Source: Shewanella marinintestina
Lineage (GTDB): Bacteria; Pseudomonadota; Gammaproteobacteria; Enterobacterales; Shewanellaceae
Direction of reading: 5' to 3'
DNA length: 64,000 bases
NCBI RefSeq assembly: GCF_023283845.1
Contig: NZ_JAKILC010000001.1
Location: forward strand, 124,001-188,000
The notes beneath the pieces were generated by a model. It did no database searches, had not been told where the DNA came from, and saw nothing but the letters and a program-made list of their open reading frames with translations. Both the position numbers and the translations under genes were made by a program. Every line of letters starts with the position of its first letter. Position 1 is the first letter of the stretch. This document shows positions 48,696 to 58,547 of this stretch, piece after piece.

Positions 48696-49708
48696 TGCAA
48701 AAGAACAACGCTAAACAAGTGCAATTAAGTCATGGCGGAGGCGGTAAAGAGATGAACCGCCTTATCAAAGAGATATTTTTTAGCGCCTTTGATAATCCAA
48801 TTTTACGCAGCGAAGAAGACGCTGCAGTATTGCACTTTGACGGCAACCTAGCCTTTACTACCGACTCTTTTACCGTTGCACCACTGTTTTTTGCTGGTGG
48901 CGATATCGGTAAGCTTTCAATTGCGGGCACTGTTAACGATCTCGCCATGATGGGCGCTGAGCCACAATACTTAAGTTGTAGCTTTATTATCGAAGAAGGT
49001 TTTGCCATCGACAGTTTAAAAACTATCGTTAGCAGCATGGCAAACGAGCTCAAAAACTCATCTGCTCGTATTGTCTGCGGAGACACTAAAGTGGTACCCA
49101 AAGGCTGCGCCGATGGCGTATTTATCAATACCTCTGGTGTAGGACGTATTTTACACTCTGGGATCTCAGTTAAAAACCTGCAAGTAGGCGATAAAATTAT
49201 CGTCAGCCGCGATGTAGGCCGCCATGGCGCTGCAATTTTGATGGCGCGTGAAGGCTTAGCGCTTGAGTCAAAATTGACCAGTGATTGCGCAACCCTATGG
49301 CCAATTGTCGAGCAACTGATTGCAGCTAATATCGATATTCATGCCATGCGTGACGCAACGCGGGGCGGATTATCTGCCGTGCTCAATGAGTGGGCAAGTG
49401 CATCAGAAGTCGGTATTGAAGTCATTGAAGACGCTGTACCTGTATGTGATGCAGTAAAAGGTCTATGTGAATTGTATGGCTTCGAGCCATTTGATCTTGC
49501 TAATGAAGGTACCTTTATCCTCGCCGTCCCCGATGCCAGTGTTGAAGCGACACTTGAAATCATGCAGCGCTTTTGTCACTGCGAGCAAGCAGCGGTGATT
49601 GGCCAAGTGACAGATACCCGCCAAGGTAAAGTCGTTTTACAAACCCCATGGGGAAGCCAGCGCTATTTGGATGTACCTCAAGGCGAATTATTACCGAGGA
49701 TTTGTTAG
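48692..49708 (+). CDS. hypE: Carbamoyl dehydratase HypE
   Basis: HypE receives the carbamoyl group from HypF on its C-terminal cysteine and dehydrates it to thiocyanate with ATP. The 338-aa protein starts with the glycine-rich [14 protein letters not shown] and ends in the required PRIC. The ATP-binding blocks [22 protein letters not shown] and GDTKVV are in place. It overlaps hypD by 4 nt; a second in-frame ATG follows immediately and could be used instead. Confidence 0.97.
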   Translation: MMQKNNAKQVQLSHGGGGKEMNRLIKEIFFSAFDNPILRSEEDAAVLHFDGNLAFTTDSFTVAPLFFAGGDIGKLSIAGTVNDLAMMGAEPQYLSCSFIIEEGFAIDSLKTIVSSMANELKNSSARIVCGDTKVVPKGCADGVFINTSGVGRILHSGISVKNLQVGDKIIVSRDVGRHGAAILMAREGLALESKLTSDCATLWPIVEQLIAANIDIHAMRDATRGGLSAVLNEWASASEVGIEVIEDAVPVCDAVKGLCELYGFEPFDLANEGTFILAVPDASVEATLEIMQRFCHCEQAAVIGQVTDTRQGKVVLQTPWGSQRYLDVPQGELLPRIC

Positions 49709-50055
49709 TGCACGAATATTCTATAGTGACCGCTTTAATTGAACAATGTGAGCAGCTTGCAGCCAAGAATAATGCCACTGCAATTACTCGTGTAGAGATT
49801 AAATTGGGTATATTAAGTGGCGTTGAACCAGGCTTATTAAGCACGGCTTTTGACACATTTAAACTTGAAGGAATTTGCCGCAATTCAGAGCTTATAATGC
49901 AAATTCAACCGTTGCTTGTAGCCTGTAACGATTGCAACAAGCAAACGCTACATAACGAACGCTGTGTCATCTGCTCTCACTGCCATAGTAGCAATACCAA
50001 TGTATTAGACGGTGAAGATATGATGTTAATGCAGCTTGAACTTGAACAAGAGTAA
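49708..50055 (+). CDS. hypA: Hydrogenase nickel chaperone HypA
   Basis: HypA delivers nickel with HypB. The start is a GTG overlapping the hypE stop (TTAGTG), seven bases after GAGGA. It yields M-H-E-Y, placing the nickel-binding histidine at position 2 as the family requires; starting further upstream would bury it. The zinc site is C73-x2-C76 and C89-x2-C92, with C86 extra. The protein is 115 aa. Last gene of the operon, followed by a hairpin. Confidence 0.95.
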   Translation: MHEYSIVTALIEQCEQLAAKNNATAITRVEIKLGILSGVEPGLLSTAFDTFKLEGICRNSELIMQIQPLLVACNDCNKQTLHNERCVICSHCHSSNTNVLDGEDMMLMQLELEQE

Positions 50056-50058
50056 TTA

Positions 50059-50082
50059 AAGCCGGCCTTTACGAGCCGGCTT
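50059..50082 (+). terminator. Hairpin terminator after hypA
   Basis: AAGCCGGC, 8-nt loop, GCCGGCTT, followed by an AT-rich but interrupted T tract. It has the same stem as the efp terminator. Confidence 0.65.
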
Positions 50083-50343
50083 ACTATTTATCTTTAATAG
50101 GTGCGATTACTGCGACAGTTAAAGCTGTTAGTTCCATGTACGAATATGAAAGCCATCCCCCCTTACCACTGTATTAGCTTTTTTAACACGGCATACCGGT
50201 GAGGCTCGATTAACATAAAAAAATTGAGTGGGGCTTTAGTTAGCACCATACTTTCTCGCTATAATTTATAATCAGTAAAACCCAAAATGCAGCTAAGCTC
50301 AATATACAAGTAACCGTCACGTCTTAGAATTTCTTATCTTTTA

Positions 50344-51390
50344 TTAATAGCCCGCATGTTGCAGCTCATCCGATATTTCAGCTCTTGCTCTTCTTAGGTT
50401 TTTTTGAGCTTGTTCAAAGTAACTAGGTGACGTGTCTATTGCACGTTGAAACAAATCAATCGCTTGTTCATATTTCCCCTCTAACATCAAAAAGTAACCT
50501 AGATCATTTAATGCGTCCGCAGGTGACATAGTTTGCTCAAATGTGGCTAAAGCACGCTTATAAAGGCCCTTTCTGACATAGACTAGCCCTAGATTGGTCC
50601 AAGCGCGGTCAAAATTAGCGTCTTCTTGGATAGCTTTACGTAAGTACTTCTCTGCCATCGTTAATTCACCAGTAAGGTAATATGAATACCCAAGGTTAGT
50701 GATTAAGATAGAAGAGTGAGGTTCTAACTCTAATATTAGCTTGAAATAATCTCGGGCTTGCTGGTGATTGTTTTCAACATCCTCTAGTATGGCGATTGCG
50801 TTATACACCCTAGCCGGCGATTCTCTATTCGGGATTAAAAACTTCCCCATTGTTTCCGATGACTCTACTAGTGCCAATCTTTGTTGATCAAGTTCTATAG
50901 CATTTTCTAGATGACTTCGAGCCTCTCTATATTGACGTTTATCTAAACTAATCACGCCAAGATCTGCATGAGCCATCATCAAATTTGGGTCCAGAATCAA
51001 CGCTTCATTGTATGCTTTATATGCAATCTCAGGATTCCCTCTAATCATATGGATCCTACCAATTTGGTAGAAGGTTTCAGCATTAAGGGCGTTAAAGTCA
51101 AGCGCTTGAATATAAGCGTATAATGCTTTTTCCAAGTTACCTGATTGCTCTTCGTTACTTGCTTTTAATAATGCTTCAGCTTCGTTAAGTGGCGCGGAAA
51201 AATCGGATGCTATAGATGAAAGCGCTCCGACATCAAGTAGATCTTGGCGTTCTGGTGGTTGGATCTTTGCGGGTAACTCATCTTCTTTCGTAGAGCTACA
51301 ACCTTGCGCTACCAACAACAAGCAGAAAATCAACAAGCCAGTCTTTGTTATATCGCATAGTTGCCGCTTCGAACTTAATATACTTCGCAT
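50344..51390 (-). CDS. tadD: TPR-repeat lipoprotein of the Tad locus (TadD-like)
   Basis: A 348-aa tetratricopeptide-repeat protein with a lipoprotein signal, lipobox VAQGC (C31). Repeats run from about residue 80 to the end, for example NAETFYQIGRIHMIRGNPEIAYKAYNEAL and DRAWTNLGLVYVRKGLYKRALATFEQ. TadD proteins are outer-membrane lipoproteins helping the secretin or pilus assemble. Assignment rests on the TPRs, the lipobox and its place at the end of the tad operon. A weak GGGGAT ribosome site precedes the ATG. Confidence 0.85.
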   Translation of the reverse strand: MRSILSSKRQLCDITKTGLLIFCLLLVAQGCSSTKEDELPAKIQPPERQDLLDVGALSSIASDFSAPLNEAEALLKASNEEQSGNLEKALYAYIQALDFNALNAETFYQIGRIHMIRGNPEIAYKAYNEALILDPNLMMAHADLGVISLDKRQYREARSHLENAIELDQQRLALVESSETMGKFLIPNRESPARVYNAIAILEDVENNHQQARDYFKLILELEPHSSILITNLGYSYYLTGELTMAEKYLRKAIQEDANFDRAWTNLGLVYVRKGLYKRALATFEQTMSPADALNDLGYFLMLEGKYEQAIDLFQRAIDTSPSYFEQAQKNLRRARAEISDELQHAGY

Positions 51391-51418
51391 AGCTTAGATC
51401 CCCAAAAGTATTACCGAG

Positions 51419-52381
51419 TTAAAATGCCTGTCCCCACACTTTCATTACTTTTAATACTGCGGGCCCAACGGCAACAATAAAAAATGAAGGCCAAATACAA
51501 CACATCATTGGAAATATCATTTTTACCGCCAGTTTTGCAGCTTGCTCTTCTGCAGCTTGTAGGCGTTTATTACGATATTCATCTGAAAATACGCGCAGTG
51601 TCTCTGCTATTCCGGTACCTAATCTCATGCTTTGCGAAATAGCGGAGTTTAATCCCTTGATATCTTCCAGGCCTGTTCGGTCAGTAAACTCTTGCAAGGC
51701 AACCTTTATTGTTAGACCTGCCCTGACCTTGCTACAAACCAACTCTAGTTCACTTGCTAATGCGGGGTGGCTAAAGGCTAGCTCTCTTGCGACTCTTTGC
51801 ATTGCAGCCATTAAACCAAGCCCAGCTTCACAACAAACAACGAGTAAATCTAAAGCATCAGGAAAGCCGACTCTTAATAGGCGCATCCTTCGGTTAGCTA
51901 AAGCTTGTAAAATCATAGAAGGTAAAACAAAAGCTCCACCAATAAACAAACAAAATATATAAAATGTCCAGATACCATTGATATTGGGAAACAGATTTAA
52001 AATAACAATAGACGCTATTGCACCAAGTAAAATGAGTAGCAAACGTGCAGCATTAAAAATAGCGAGCGCATTTTCTGAATGAAAACCCGCATGGATCAGT
52101 AAGCGACGTGTTTCATGATTTGAGAAATTTAGAAATGGCCTTTTAGCCATCTCTCCAATTCCATGCTCTAGGGTGCTAGTAACATCTTGGGTGACAGGCT
52201 TTCCCTTATCATCGTTTAATAACTTTAATCTTTGTCTGACAGGCGAATATATTCCACTAATCAAATAGGATATTGAAATAGCAAGCAATACACCTGTAAT
52301 CGCTGCGACAACATAAATAGCCCATTCAATATGTTGAGGATCATCAAAGAACTGACCGAATAAACCAATTAGGAAATCCAT
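51419..52381 (-). CDS. tadC: Tad pilus inner-membrane platform protein TadC
   Basis: A 320-aa member of the type II/IV secretion platform family (T2SF domain, about residues 170-300). Helices are seen near 20-42, 110-150 and at the C-terminus. Family features are FPDALDLLVVCCEAGLGLMAAMQRVA and SMRLGTGIAETLRVFSDEYR. With TadB it forms the membrane base driven by the TadA ATPase. It begins 1 bp after tadB. Confidence 0.92.
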   Translation of the reverse strand: MDFLIGLFGQFFDDPQHIEWAIYVVAAITGVLLAISISYLISGIYSPVRQRLKLLNDDKGKPVTQDVTSTLEHGIGEMAKRPFLNFSNHETRRLLIHAGFHSENALAIFNAARLLLILLGAIASIVILNLFPNINGIWTFYIFCLFIGGAFVLPSMILQALANRRMRLLRVGFPDALDLLVVCCEAGLGLMAAMQRVARELAFSHPALASELELVCSKVRAGLTIKVALQEFTDRTGLEDIKGLNSAISQSMRLGTGIAETLRVFSDEYRNKRLQAAEEQAAKLAVKMIFPMMCCIWPSFFIVAVGPAVLKVMKVWGQAF

Positions 52382-52382
52382 T

Positions 52383-53360
52383 TTAAATATCTATCCTTAT
52401 TAACTTACTGATCCACATGCCACCGACAAACATCCCGATAGCCCCCCACATAAGTAAATTATTACCTTCTTTAGTGCCGGTTAGTTCGCCAACATATCCA
52501 GGAGTTTGAATGTAAATAACCGCGAATAAAACAAAGGGTAATAAGATCAAGATCCAGGCCGATAAACGCCCTTCCGCAGAAAGAGTTCTCACTCTTCGTC
52601 TAAACGTAAATCTAAGCCTTATCACTCTTGCTAGGTTATTAATATTTTCAGCTAAATTACCACCGGTTTCCTTCTGAACCATGACTGCACTTGCAAAAGC
52701 CATTGCAGAAACACTTGGTACACGTTCAATAAAGCCTAAAATGGCGCGTTTGGTATCTTTACTGTAGTTAATATTGGCAAACATCAAAGCAAACTCTTTC
52801 GCCAGCGGCCCCTCCATTTCTTCTGTTACCAGTTTTACTGCATCTGAAAAGGAATAACCTGCTTGTAAGGCTCTTCTTAACACATCAAGTGCATCGGGGA
52901 AGCTTTCTTCAATCTTATCCATACGCTTATTGGTATCTCTATTTAGCTTAAAATTAAATAAAAAAAGCCCCATACCAAATGCAAAAACAGCGGCCAGAGG
53001 TTCACCTAAATAAAACCAAGCTGCGGCACCTAATAATATAGACACAAACAGAGCAATAAAAATGAATTGGTGACCAAGTAATTTATAATCAGCAAGCTCA
53101 AGTCGATAACTGAGACTTTCAATAACCTCAAAGCTCTCAAGCCAACGACCTATTGGCCCAAGCTTACCTAGCCGGCTTTTACGTAGCAGAGATGTTTCAA
53201 AAGTAATATCACCGGATTCCTCAGATAACTTTTTTAGCCGCTTTCTTACTAAGGCTGTATTTGCTCTTTGAGGGCTATAAACAGGCAAAAATAATGCTTG
53301 GGTTAAAAACAACACAGCAATAAACACTAAGCCTAGAAAAATAACTTGATCAGAAAACAT
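52383..53360 (-). CDS. tadB: Tad pilus inner-membrane platform protein TadB
   Basis: The 325-aa paralog of TadC. It has an N-terminal helix, a cytosolic stretch, a helix pair near 97-138, then the T2SF domain with FPDALDVLRRALQAGYSFSDAVKLV and VQKETGGNLAENINNLARVIR. A helix near the C-terminus returns to the membrane. It lies 10 bp after tadA and has a GGGG ribosome site. Confidence 0.92.
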   Translation of the reverse strand: MFSDQVIFLGLVFIAVLFLTQALFLPVYSPQRANTALVRKRLKKLSEESGDITFETSLLRKSRLGKLGPIGRWLESFEVIESLSYRLELADYKLLGHQFIFIALFVSILLGAAAWFYLGEPLAAVFAFGMGLFLFNFKLNRDTNKRMDKIEESFPDALDVLRRALQAGYSFSDAVKLVTEEMEGPLAKEFALMFANINYSKDTKRAILGFIERVPSVSAMAFASAVMVQKETGGNLAENINNLARVIRLRFTFRRRVRTLSAEGRLSAWILILLPFVLFAVIYIQTPGYVGELTGTKEGNNLLMWGAIGMFVGGMWISKLIRIDI

Positions 53361-53370
53361 AAATTATCCC

Positions 53371-54699
53371 CTAAAAACCAGCGAATGGATCACCACAATT
53401 GAATAAATGGTAAGGTAAATCGATACCATGTTGCTTTAGTTTTGAGTGGAAGCCAGGGATCACACCGGTCGCCTCAAATTCACCTAAAATCATTTCTTTG
53501 TCATCGATCCCTTTACGAGCAAATCGGAAAATTTCAGACATGGTGATAATGTCGCCTTCCATGCCGTTAATTTCTTGAATACTTGTGATTCGTCTACGAC
53601 CATCTTCTTGACGCTCTAGCTGAACAACGACATCTATTGCTGAAGCTATCTGTGTTCGAATATTACTGACGGGCATATCAAACCCCGCCATGCAAACCAT
53701 ATACTCTAGCCTGCCTAATGCATCTCTGGGGCTATTGGCGTGTAAAGTTGTCAAAGACCCCTCATGCCCAGTGTTCATAGCAGTGAGCATATCGAGAGCT
53801 TCCCCCCCCCGCACCTCACCAATAACTATTCTGTCAGGTCGCATTCTCAAACAATTTTTGACTAAGTCACGTTGCGAAACTTCTCCCTTGCCCTCGATAT
53901 TTTGTGGTCTAGTTTCTAAGCGAACCGTATGCGGCTGTTGAAGTTGTAACTCAGCAGAATCCTCTATGGTAACAATTCGCTCATCACTTGGAATAAAGCC
54001 TGATAGCATGTTTAAAAGAGTCGTTTTACCGCTACCAGTTCCTCCAGAGACAAGAATATTGAGTTTGCCTTTAACACCACCTTTTAATAACTCAATCATG
54101 GCTTCTGTCACTGAGCCAATATCGATAAGTTGTTTGGCGTTTAGCTTATCAACCGCAAACCGTCTTATAGACAAAGAAGGTCCATCAAGTGCTAACGGTG
54201 GAATAATGGCATTTACTCGGCTACCGTCAGCGAGTCTTGCATCAACCATAGGAGATGATTCATCAATACGACGTCCTACACTAGAGACAATTCTGTCAAT
54301 AATATTTAAAAGATGAGCATCACTATGGAATTTAATATCAACTCTTTGCAGTTTCCCTCTTCTTTCAACATAAACTCTGTCAAATGAGTTAACCAAAATA
54401 TCAGAGATAGAAGGATCAGCGAGTAATATTTCTAAGGGGCCTAAACCTAATACCTCATCGATAATGAGCGATATAATTCTTCTTCTAGTTGATAGATTAA
54501 TCGGTAAACTAAATTCAGTTAAAATTTGCTCACTTATATCGCTAATTTGCTTTTCAGCCTGTTCTTTCGACACGGTTTCAATTAAAGAAAGATCCATGAC
54601 ACTTAATAGTCTTTCATACAACTGGACTTTAATATCTTGCTCTTCAGGCGTTAGTGGTTGAAATGCTTTTTCTTGAGTACTTTCCAAGTTCACAGTCAT
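53371..54699 (-). CDS. tadA: Tad pilus assembly ATPase TadA (CpaF)
   Basis: A VirB11/GspE-type hexameric ATPase of 442 aa that powers pilin polymerisation. Motifs visible are Walker A SGGTGSGKTTLLN, the Asp/Walker B block RPDRIVIGEVRGGEALDML, and the His box GHEGSLTTLHANSPRDAL. The N-terminal domain carries the CpaF-like segment ADPSISDILVNSFDRVYVER. It begins 1 bp after tadZ. Confidence 0.96.
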   Translation of the reverse strand: MTVNLESTQEKAFQPLTPEEQDIKVQLYERLLSVMDLSLIETVSKEQAEKQISDISEQILTEFSLPINLSTRRRIISLIIDEVLGLGPLEILLADPSISDILVNSFDRVYVERRGKLQRVDIKFHSDAHLLNIIDRIVSSVGRRIDESSPMVDARLADGSRVNAIIPPLALDGPSLSIRRFAVDKLNAKQLIDIGSVTEAMIELLKGGVKGKLNILVSGGTGSGKTTLLNMLSGFIPSDERIVTIEDSAELQLQQPHTVRLETRPQNIEGKGEVSQRDLVKNCLRMRPDRIVIGEVRGGEALDMLTAMNTGHEGSLTTLHANSPRDALGRLEYMVCMAGFDMPVSNIRTQIASAIDVVVQLERQEDGRRRITSIQEINGMEGDIITMSEIFRFARKGIDDKEMILGEFEATGVIPGFHSKLKQHGIDLPYHLFNCGDPFAGF

Positions 54700-54700
54700 G

Positions 54701-55933
54701 TTATTTCCCTAATATCCGTTTCCAAAACCCAGTTTTTTTCTCAGGTTCTATAGTGTTACTTGGTAAGAACACTTCTGCTAACTTTTCAATGTCGGCCACC
54801 AGTTTTTGCTTTCTAGCAATGTCCTGAATAGGTTTTCCGAGCTCAACACACTCGCTTGCAAGCTTATAATCATTAATTGTTGTAAATATTTTTACGACAC
54901 CTATCGCCTCTTTAATATCTGATAGCTTAATACTTGAGTTTTTATCGTATCGATTTACGACAAGATTAATTGTTTCTAGCGGGATCCCCATACGCTTTGT
55001 TAGTTGAGTAACTAGATCTTTAGTTTGTCTTAAATACATAATATTTTGCTGAGTGATAACTAAAATCGTCGCATCGAGTAGTAAGTTGTAGTTCCAATTT
55101 TCTGGGCCTCGAGAAAAGTCTAGAATAACGGTTTTATGAAATTGTCGATATTTTAAAATAAGCTCTTTTATATTTGAAAAGTCAATCTCTTGATCTAATG
55201 CTAATAACTCAAAAGGCCTAGCTGCTAGTAAACTTAAATTCCCTTCTTTAGTCATAGTACTTTGTAAAGCAACCTCATCGAGACTTTCAATTGAGCTAAG
55301 AACATCACACATAGAGTATTTAGACTCTCTCCCCAAGATATGCGACAACGTTCCTTGATGTAAGTCCAGATCAAGTAAGGCAATATCCGCGCCTTCTTTT
55401 TTGGAAGCTATATCAGCTAAGCTTGCGCTAATAAAACTAGCACCTGAGCCTGACTTTCCATTTATTATGGCCAATACCGGTGCCAAATCAGCTTTTTGCA
55501 TCAATTGGACAGAAAGCTTTTCGATTACTGCGCAGAGATCGCCCTGAGAAGTTCCAAAAGGAATGAAATCTGCGACATCATACTGAAATGCTAATCGAAG
55601 AATATTCTGAGGCGTATCAAGACCAATAAGTAGGATATTGCAACCAAAATTGGACGCATAAGCTAAAGCCGTTCTTGCTTCGACTTCATCGTTTGGAAGT
55701 AACAAAAGAACAAGATTAACGTTAAACCGACTATTGGCTAAATAGGGTTCTGAGTATGCAGCCGATTGCCAATTGAAATTATCTATATTGTCTAAACAAT
55801 CCGTAATCCAGTCCAAATTACGCATACTATTATTTGCAACAATGGCATCGATTCGAAAAGGTAAATTTACGTGCATAGGGCATTCTTGCTCTTTTTTATT
55901 ATCAGAGACATAAAGCTCAAGCGGTTTATCCAT
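54701..55933 (-). CDS. tadZ: Tad pilus localisation protein TadZ (CpaE-like)
   Basis: A MinD/ParA-superfamily protein that positions the Tad apparatus, often at a pole. The atypical receiver-like N-terminus covers about residues 25-150. An ATPase domain follows, with a deviant P-loop NGKSGSGASF lacking the usual GKT, as is common for CpaE/TadZ, and the LLDLDLHQGTLSHIL block. I prefer the ATG at 55933, about 10 nt after the strong GGGGAGG. A GTG at 55945 overlaps that site. It precedes tadA by 1 bp. Confidence 0.88.
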   Translation of the reverse strand: MDKPLELYVSDNKKEQECPMHVNLPFRIDAIVANNSMRNLDWITDCLDNIDNFNWQSAAYSEPYLANSRFNVNLVLLLLPNDEVEARTALAYASNFGCNILLIGLDTPQNILRLAFQYDVADFIPFGTSQGDLCAVIEKLSVQLMQKADLAPVLAIINGKSGSGASFISASLADIASKKEGADIALLDLDLHQGTLSHILGRESKYSMCDVLSSIESLDEVALQSTMTKEGNLSLLAARPFELLALDQEIDFSNIKELILKYRQFHKTVILDFSRGPENWNYNLLLDATILVITQQNIMYLRQTKDLVTQLTKRMGIPLETINLVVNRYDKNSSIKLSDIKEAIGVVKIFTTINDYKLASECVELGKPIQDIARKQKLVADIEKLAEVFLPSNTIEPEKKTGFWKRILGK

Positions 55934-56010
55934 AATGCAACTCACCTCCCCTAAACGTTTTATTAAACTACATTGAATATAGACAATAATCCGCCAAATA
56001 TTTTGTTTTT

Positions 56011-56448
56011 TTATAAACTACAATCAGTTGTACCACCTTTAAAAATACCAAGGCTTTCTCGCGGTAACGTTGTAGTAAAAGTTGGTGAGTTCAAAGTCCG
56101 GTAAAGACCAGGAACTAAAAACTGATGCTGATAGTCATGTATTTCGGCTCTAACAAGGTCAATATCGATACCGCTAGCCGCTGTGCCATCGTAAGCCAAA
56201 TAACTAATGGTTAAATTACTTGAAGATAAGTTTGGTAAAATATTTACATCATTAAAAAGTGCAATAGAATTAATATCGCTCGTCACTTGGCATACTGTCG
56301 CAAGCCTTGCAGCTCTTCTCGACGCTTCATGTAAAACATTGTAGGTGAATAACATTCTTCCAAACTCAATTGCAGCGAACAGTAATACAAAAAAAACACC
56401 AGCCACTAAAGTAAACTCAATAATGTATACGCCGCGCTGCTTTCTCAT
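56011..56448 (-). CDS. TadE/TadF-like pseudopilin, second copy
   Basis: A 145-aa minor pilin-like protein with the TadE-family N-terminus RGVYIIEFTLVAGVFFVLLFAAIEFGRMLF and a C-terminal domain with two cysteines. Its start overlaps the stop of the upstream tadE gene by 4 nt (ATGA). TadE and TadF are processed by the prepilin peptidase TadV and are needed for pilus formation. Naming it TadF would follow position only. Confidence 0.8.
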   Translation of the reverse strand: MRKQRGVYIIEFTLVAGVFFVLLFAAIEFGRMLFTYNVLHEASRRAARLATVCQVTSDINSIALFNDVNILPNLSSSNLTISYLAYDGTAASGIDIDLVRAEIHDYQHQFLVPGLYRTLNSPTFTTTLPRESLGIFKGGTTDCSL

Positions 56449-56915
56449 AATGCCGTAACCGCATAGCTAGCATTAAGGTTAAAGCTCAAATCAATATCTT
56501 CCCCAAAAGAGAAAGTTTGGAGCTTTTCCGCAAATAATGGCGTCCAGTCATAACTTACGTTGACGACCAATATGCCGCTATCAGCTGGGAACTCAACCAC
56601 GCTGATATTACTTGCAGTTAAACCTGTTAAATTCGAGCTAGTATTAAGTGTGTCGCCACTTAATAAAACCCGTTTCATATTGGAAATACAAAAATCACAA
56701 TTGGTATCAGAAAGAACCGCGGGTAAATTCCCCGTAGTGTTAACAATCGCAGTATTTGAAATAAATCGGCCAGCACTGCGAGCCATTCTAGTTAGCTCAC
56801 TGTATTGAAATAGTAAACGTCCAAACTCTACAGTAAGGAAGATTATTAAAACGAGAATAGGTAAGACCAATGTAAACTCAATAACAGCAATACCTTTTTG
56901 TTTTTTAAAAAACAT
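56445..56915 (-). CDS. tadE: TadE-like pseudopilin
   Basis: A 156-aa protein with KQKGIAVIEFTLVLPILVLIIFLTVEFGRLLFQYSEL at the N-terminus, the TadE domain with G-(x)n-E spacing. CDFCIS in the middle gives a possible disulfide. It lies 8 bp after tadG and overlaps the next TadE-like gene. Clearly of the TadE/TadF class. Confidence 0.85.
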   Translation of the reverse strand: MFFKKQKGIAVIEFTLVLPILVLIIFLTVEFGRLLFQYSELTRMARSAGRFISNTAIVNTTGNLPAVLSDTNCDFCISNMKRVLLSGDTLNTSSNLTGLTASNISVVEFPADSGILVVNVSYDWTPLFAEKLQTFSFGEDIDLSFNLNASYAVTAL

Positions 56916-56923
56916 AATATTAC

Positions 56924-58216
56924 CTATGAATCTGGACTATCGGGATCACGGTATAAAACTATCGTAAAGTTATCGCTATCAAAATCAGGATCAAGTGACG
57001 CATTCCCCGAAGAGCCACACTCCGAAACATACTCTCCTATAATAATTGAAGTTTTCCCAGTATGTTCAACTCTCTGTGTTAAAAAGAAACATCCAATCGA
57101 CTTTACTTCTACAACATTTTTACCATTAACTTTACCGTCACAGTTACCAATAACAACGGGAAGCTTTCTACGATCAGCCCTCGCAATTGAAGAACTGGTA
57201 ATGTTGCCTGTTGCACAGTGTTGCGTATCATCCTGATTATAATATTCAGCATAACTGTAATAATCGGCTGTAGGATTAGTAATACTTGCTTCGCTATCGA
57301 CGATTAGCTTTTCACCTTCGCATGTATTTAAATCTCTAGGGTGATCTGCTGAATTGAGCTGATTGCCGTTAGGCCACTCTCCAAATCGAGTATTTAATCC
57401 ATCAGCTACAGGTCCAACTTTATTGCCAGGTTCTGTTGGTATATTTTGCCCCACGCTCACACAAGACCCCGGCGAAAACTCTCCGGCTAGCCCCTGCTCA
57501 ATACCTTTGCCACCAGGTCCACCTAAATCGAGTAATTGGAAATTACCTGGGCCAAGAGTGATGTCTGGATCAGAGGGTTTCTGTTTTGAGCCTATTTTCA
57601 TGACATGCAACTGTCCGTGGGACATACCATAATTATCGTCAGGAAGATTCATATCACCGCAAACTAATAACGGCACCACTTTGTTAAGGCACTCAATATC
57701 TGTACTACGACCAGCGACAGCGGAAGCTCTAACCTGTTTATCAAAATCCATTAACTGCGCTAAAAAGTTATCTAAATTTACATCTTCTACTTTGACGCGG
57801 ACATACTCATATGTCTCATTTGCGCCCGGTATAAACGGATCCGGCAGCGCTGAGAACTCAACAGAAAGGTGCGCTGTAACTTGGTTAGCACTATAATCTG
57901 GCGAAGTTAACGTCACCACATCACTAATTTCGGTATTCTCTAGATAGTTTAAGTTTTGCGACAAGACACCAACAGCTGTTTGCCTAGCCTCAGCAAGCGT
58001 ACCACCATCTTGTAGCGTTTTAGCCGCACTTAAAGCGGCTGAATCAACAGCATTTTGTAGTCGCCCTTTGTTTAACAGCATATGGCTACTATCTAGAGCC
58101 AAAGCCGCCATAGCGACGATAGCAAATAAGCCTACAGTAAACATGACAATTATTGCCCCTTGCTGTTTACCTTTTACATTGATTAATCTATCAGTGGATA
58201 ATCTTTTGGTTGGCAT
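56924..58216 (-). CDS. tadG: TadG-like Tad pilus protein
   Basis: A 430-aa protein with an N-terminal helix in the Tad/DUF2134 domain (QQGAIIVMFTVGLFAIVAMAALALDSSHML, then LQNAVDSAALSAAKTL). A large exported domain with many cysteines and glycine/proline-rich loops follows. TadG-type proteins are accessory to Flp pilus assembly. The von Willebrand factor domain of some TadGs is not evident. A GGAGG ribosome site is well placed. Confidence 0.85.
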   Translation of the reverse strand: MPTKRLSTDRLINVKGKQQGAIIVMFTVGLFAIVAMAALALDSSHMLLNKGRLQNAVDSAALSAAKTLQDGGTLAEARQTAVGVLSQNLNYLENTEISDVVTLTSPDYSANQVTAHLSVEFSALPDPFIPGANETYEYVRVKVEDVNLDNFLAQLMDFDKQVRASAVAGRSTDIECLNKVVPLLVCGDMNLPDDNYGMSHGQLHVMKIGSKQKPSDPDITLGPGNFQLLDLGGPGGKGIEQGLAGEFSPGSCVSVGQNIPTEPGNKVGPVADGLNTRFGEWPNGNQLNSADHPRDLNTCEGEKLIVDSEASITNPTADYYSYAEYYNQDDTQHCATGNITSSSIARADRRKLPVVIGNCDGKVNGKNVVEVKSIGCFFLTQRVEHTGKTSIIIGEYVSECGSSGNASLDPDFDSDNFTIVLYRDPDSPDS

Positions 58217-58238
58217 ATCGAGCCTCCAAAACTAATTA

Positions 58239-58529
58239 CTAATTTGAGCCACCAGAACTAATAGAGCCTATCCCTTTTGCTGTAGCAGGAGCGACCGAAC
58301 TCCCACGATAAGACTGCATGACTTTCTGTCCATAAGTACCATCAAGACTAAGTATAATACCGTCATTTCTTTCCGGTGCTTCAGGGTCTAAAATCTGTAC
58401 TTGCTTTATTTGGTAGTGGCTTTCTCCCATTGGGAAGTCATTGATTTGTGTACAACCTACGATCGCAAACGCTGAGATCAAAATTGCAACAAAATAAATA
58501 TTTTTAAATTTGAATTGAATTAAAGTCAT
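58239..58529 (-). CDS. Small lipoprotein of the tad operon
   Basis: A 96-aa protein with a signal ending in the lipobox AIVGC (C26), followed by a short soluble region with no recognised domain and a Gly/Ser-rich tail. It is encoded directly after the secretin. In other tad loci a small RcpB or CpaD-type lipoprotein occupies this place, so a secretin-helper role is plausible. Sequence similarity to those cannot be claimed. Ribosome site GGAGA. Confidence 0.6.
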   Translation of the reverse strand: MTLIQFKFKNIYFVAILISAFAIVGCTQINDFPMGESHYQIKQVQILDPEAPERNDGIILSLDGTYGQKVMQSYRGSSVAPATAKGIGSISSGGSN

Positions 58530-58547
58530 AAAGTTGTCTCCGACGAA

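Noticed and set aside
54701..55933. TadZ P-loop lacking the usual GKT as a sign of a dead enzyme
   Set aside because: CpaE/TadZ proteins commonly have a deviant P-loop, so this is normal.
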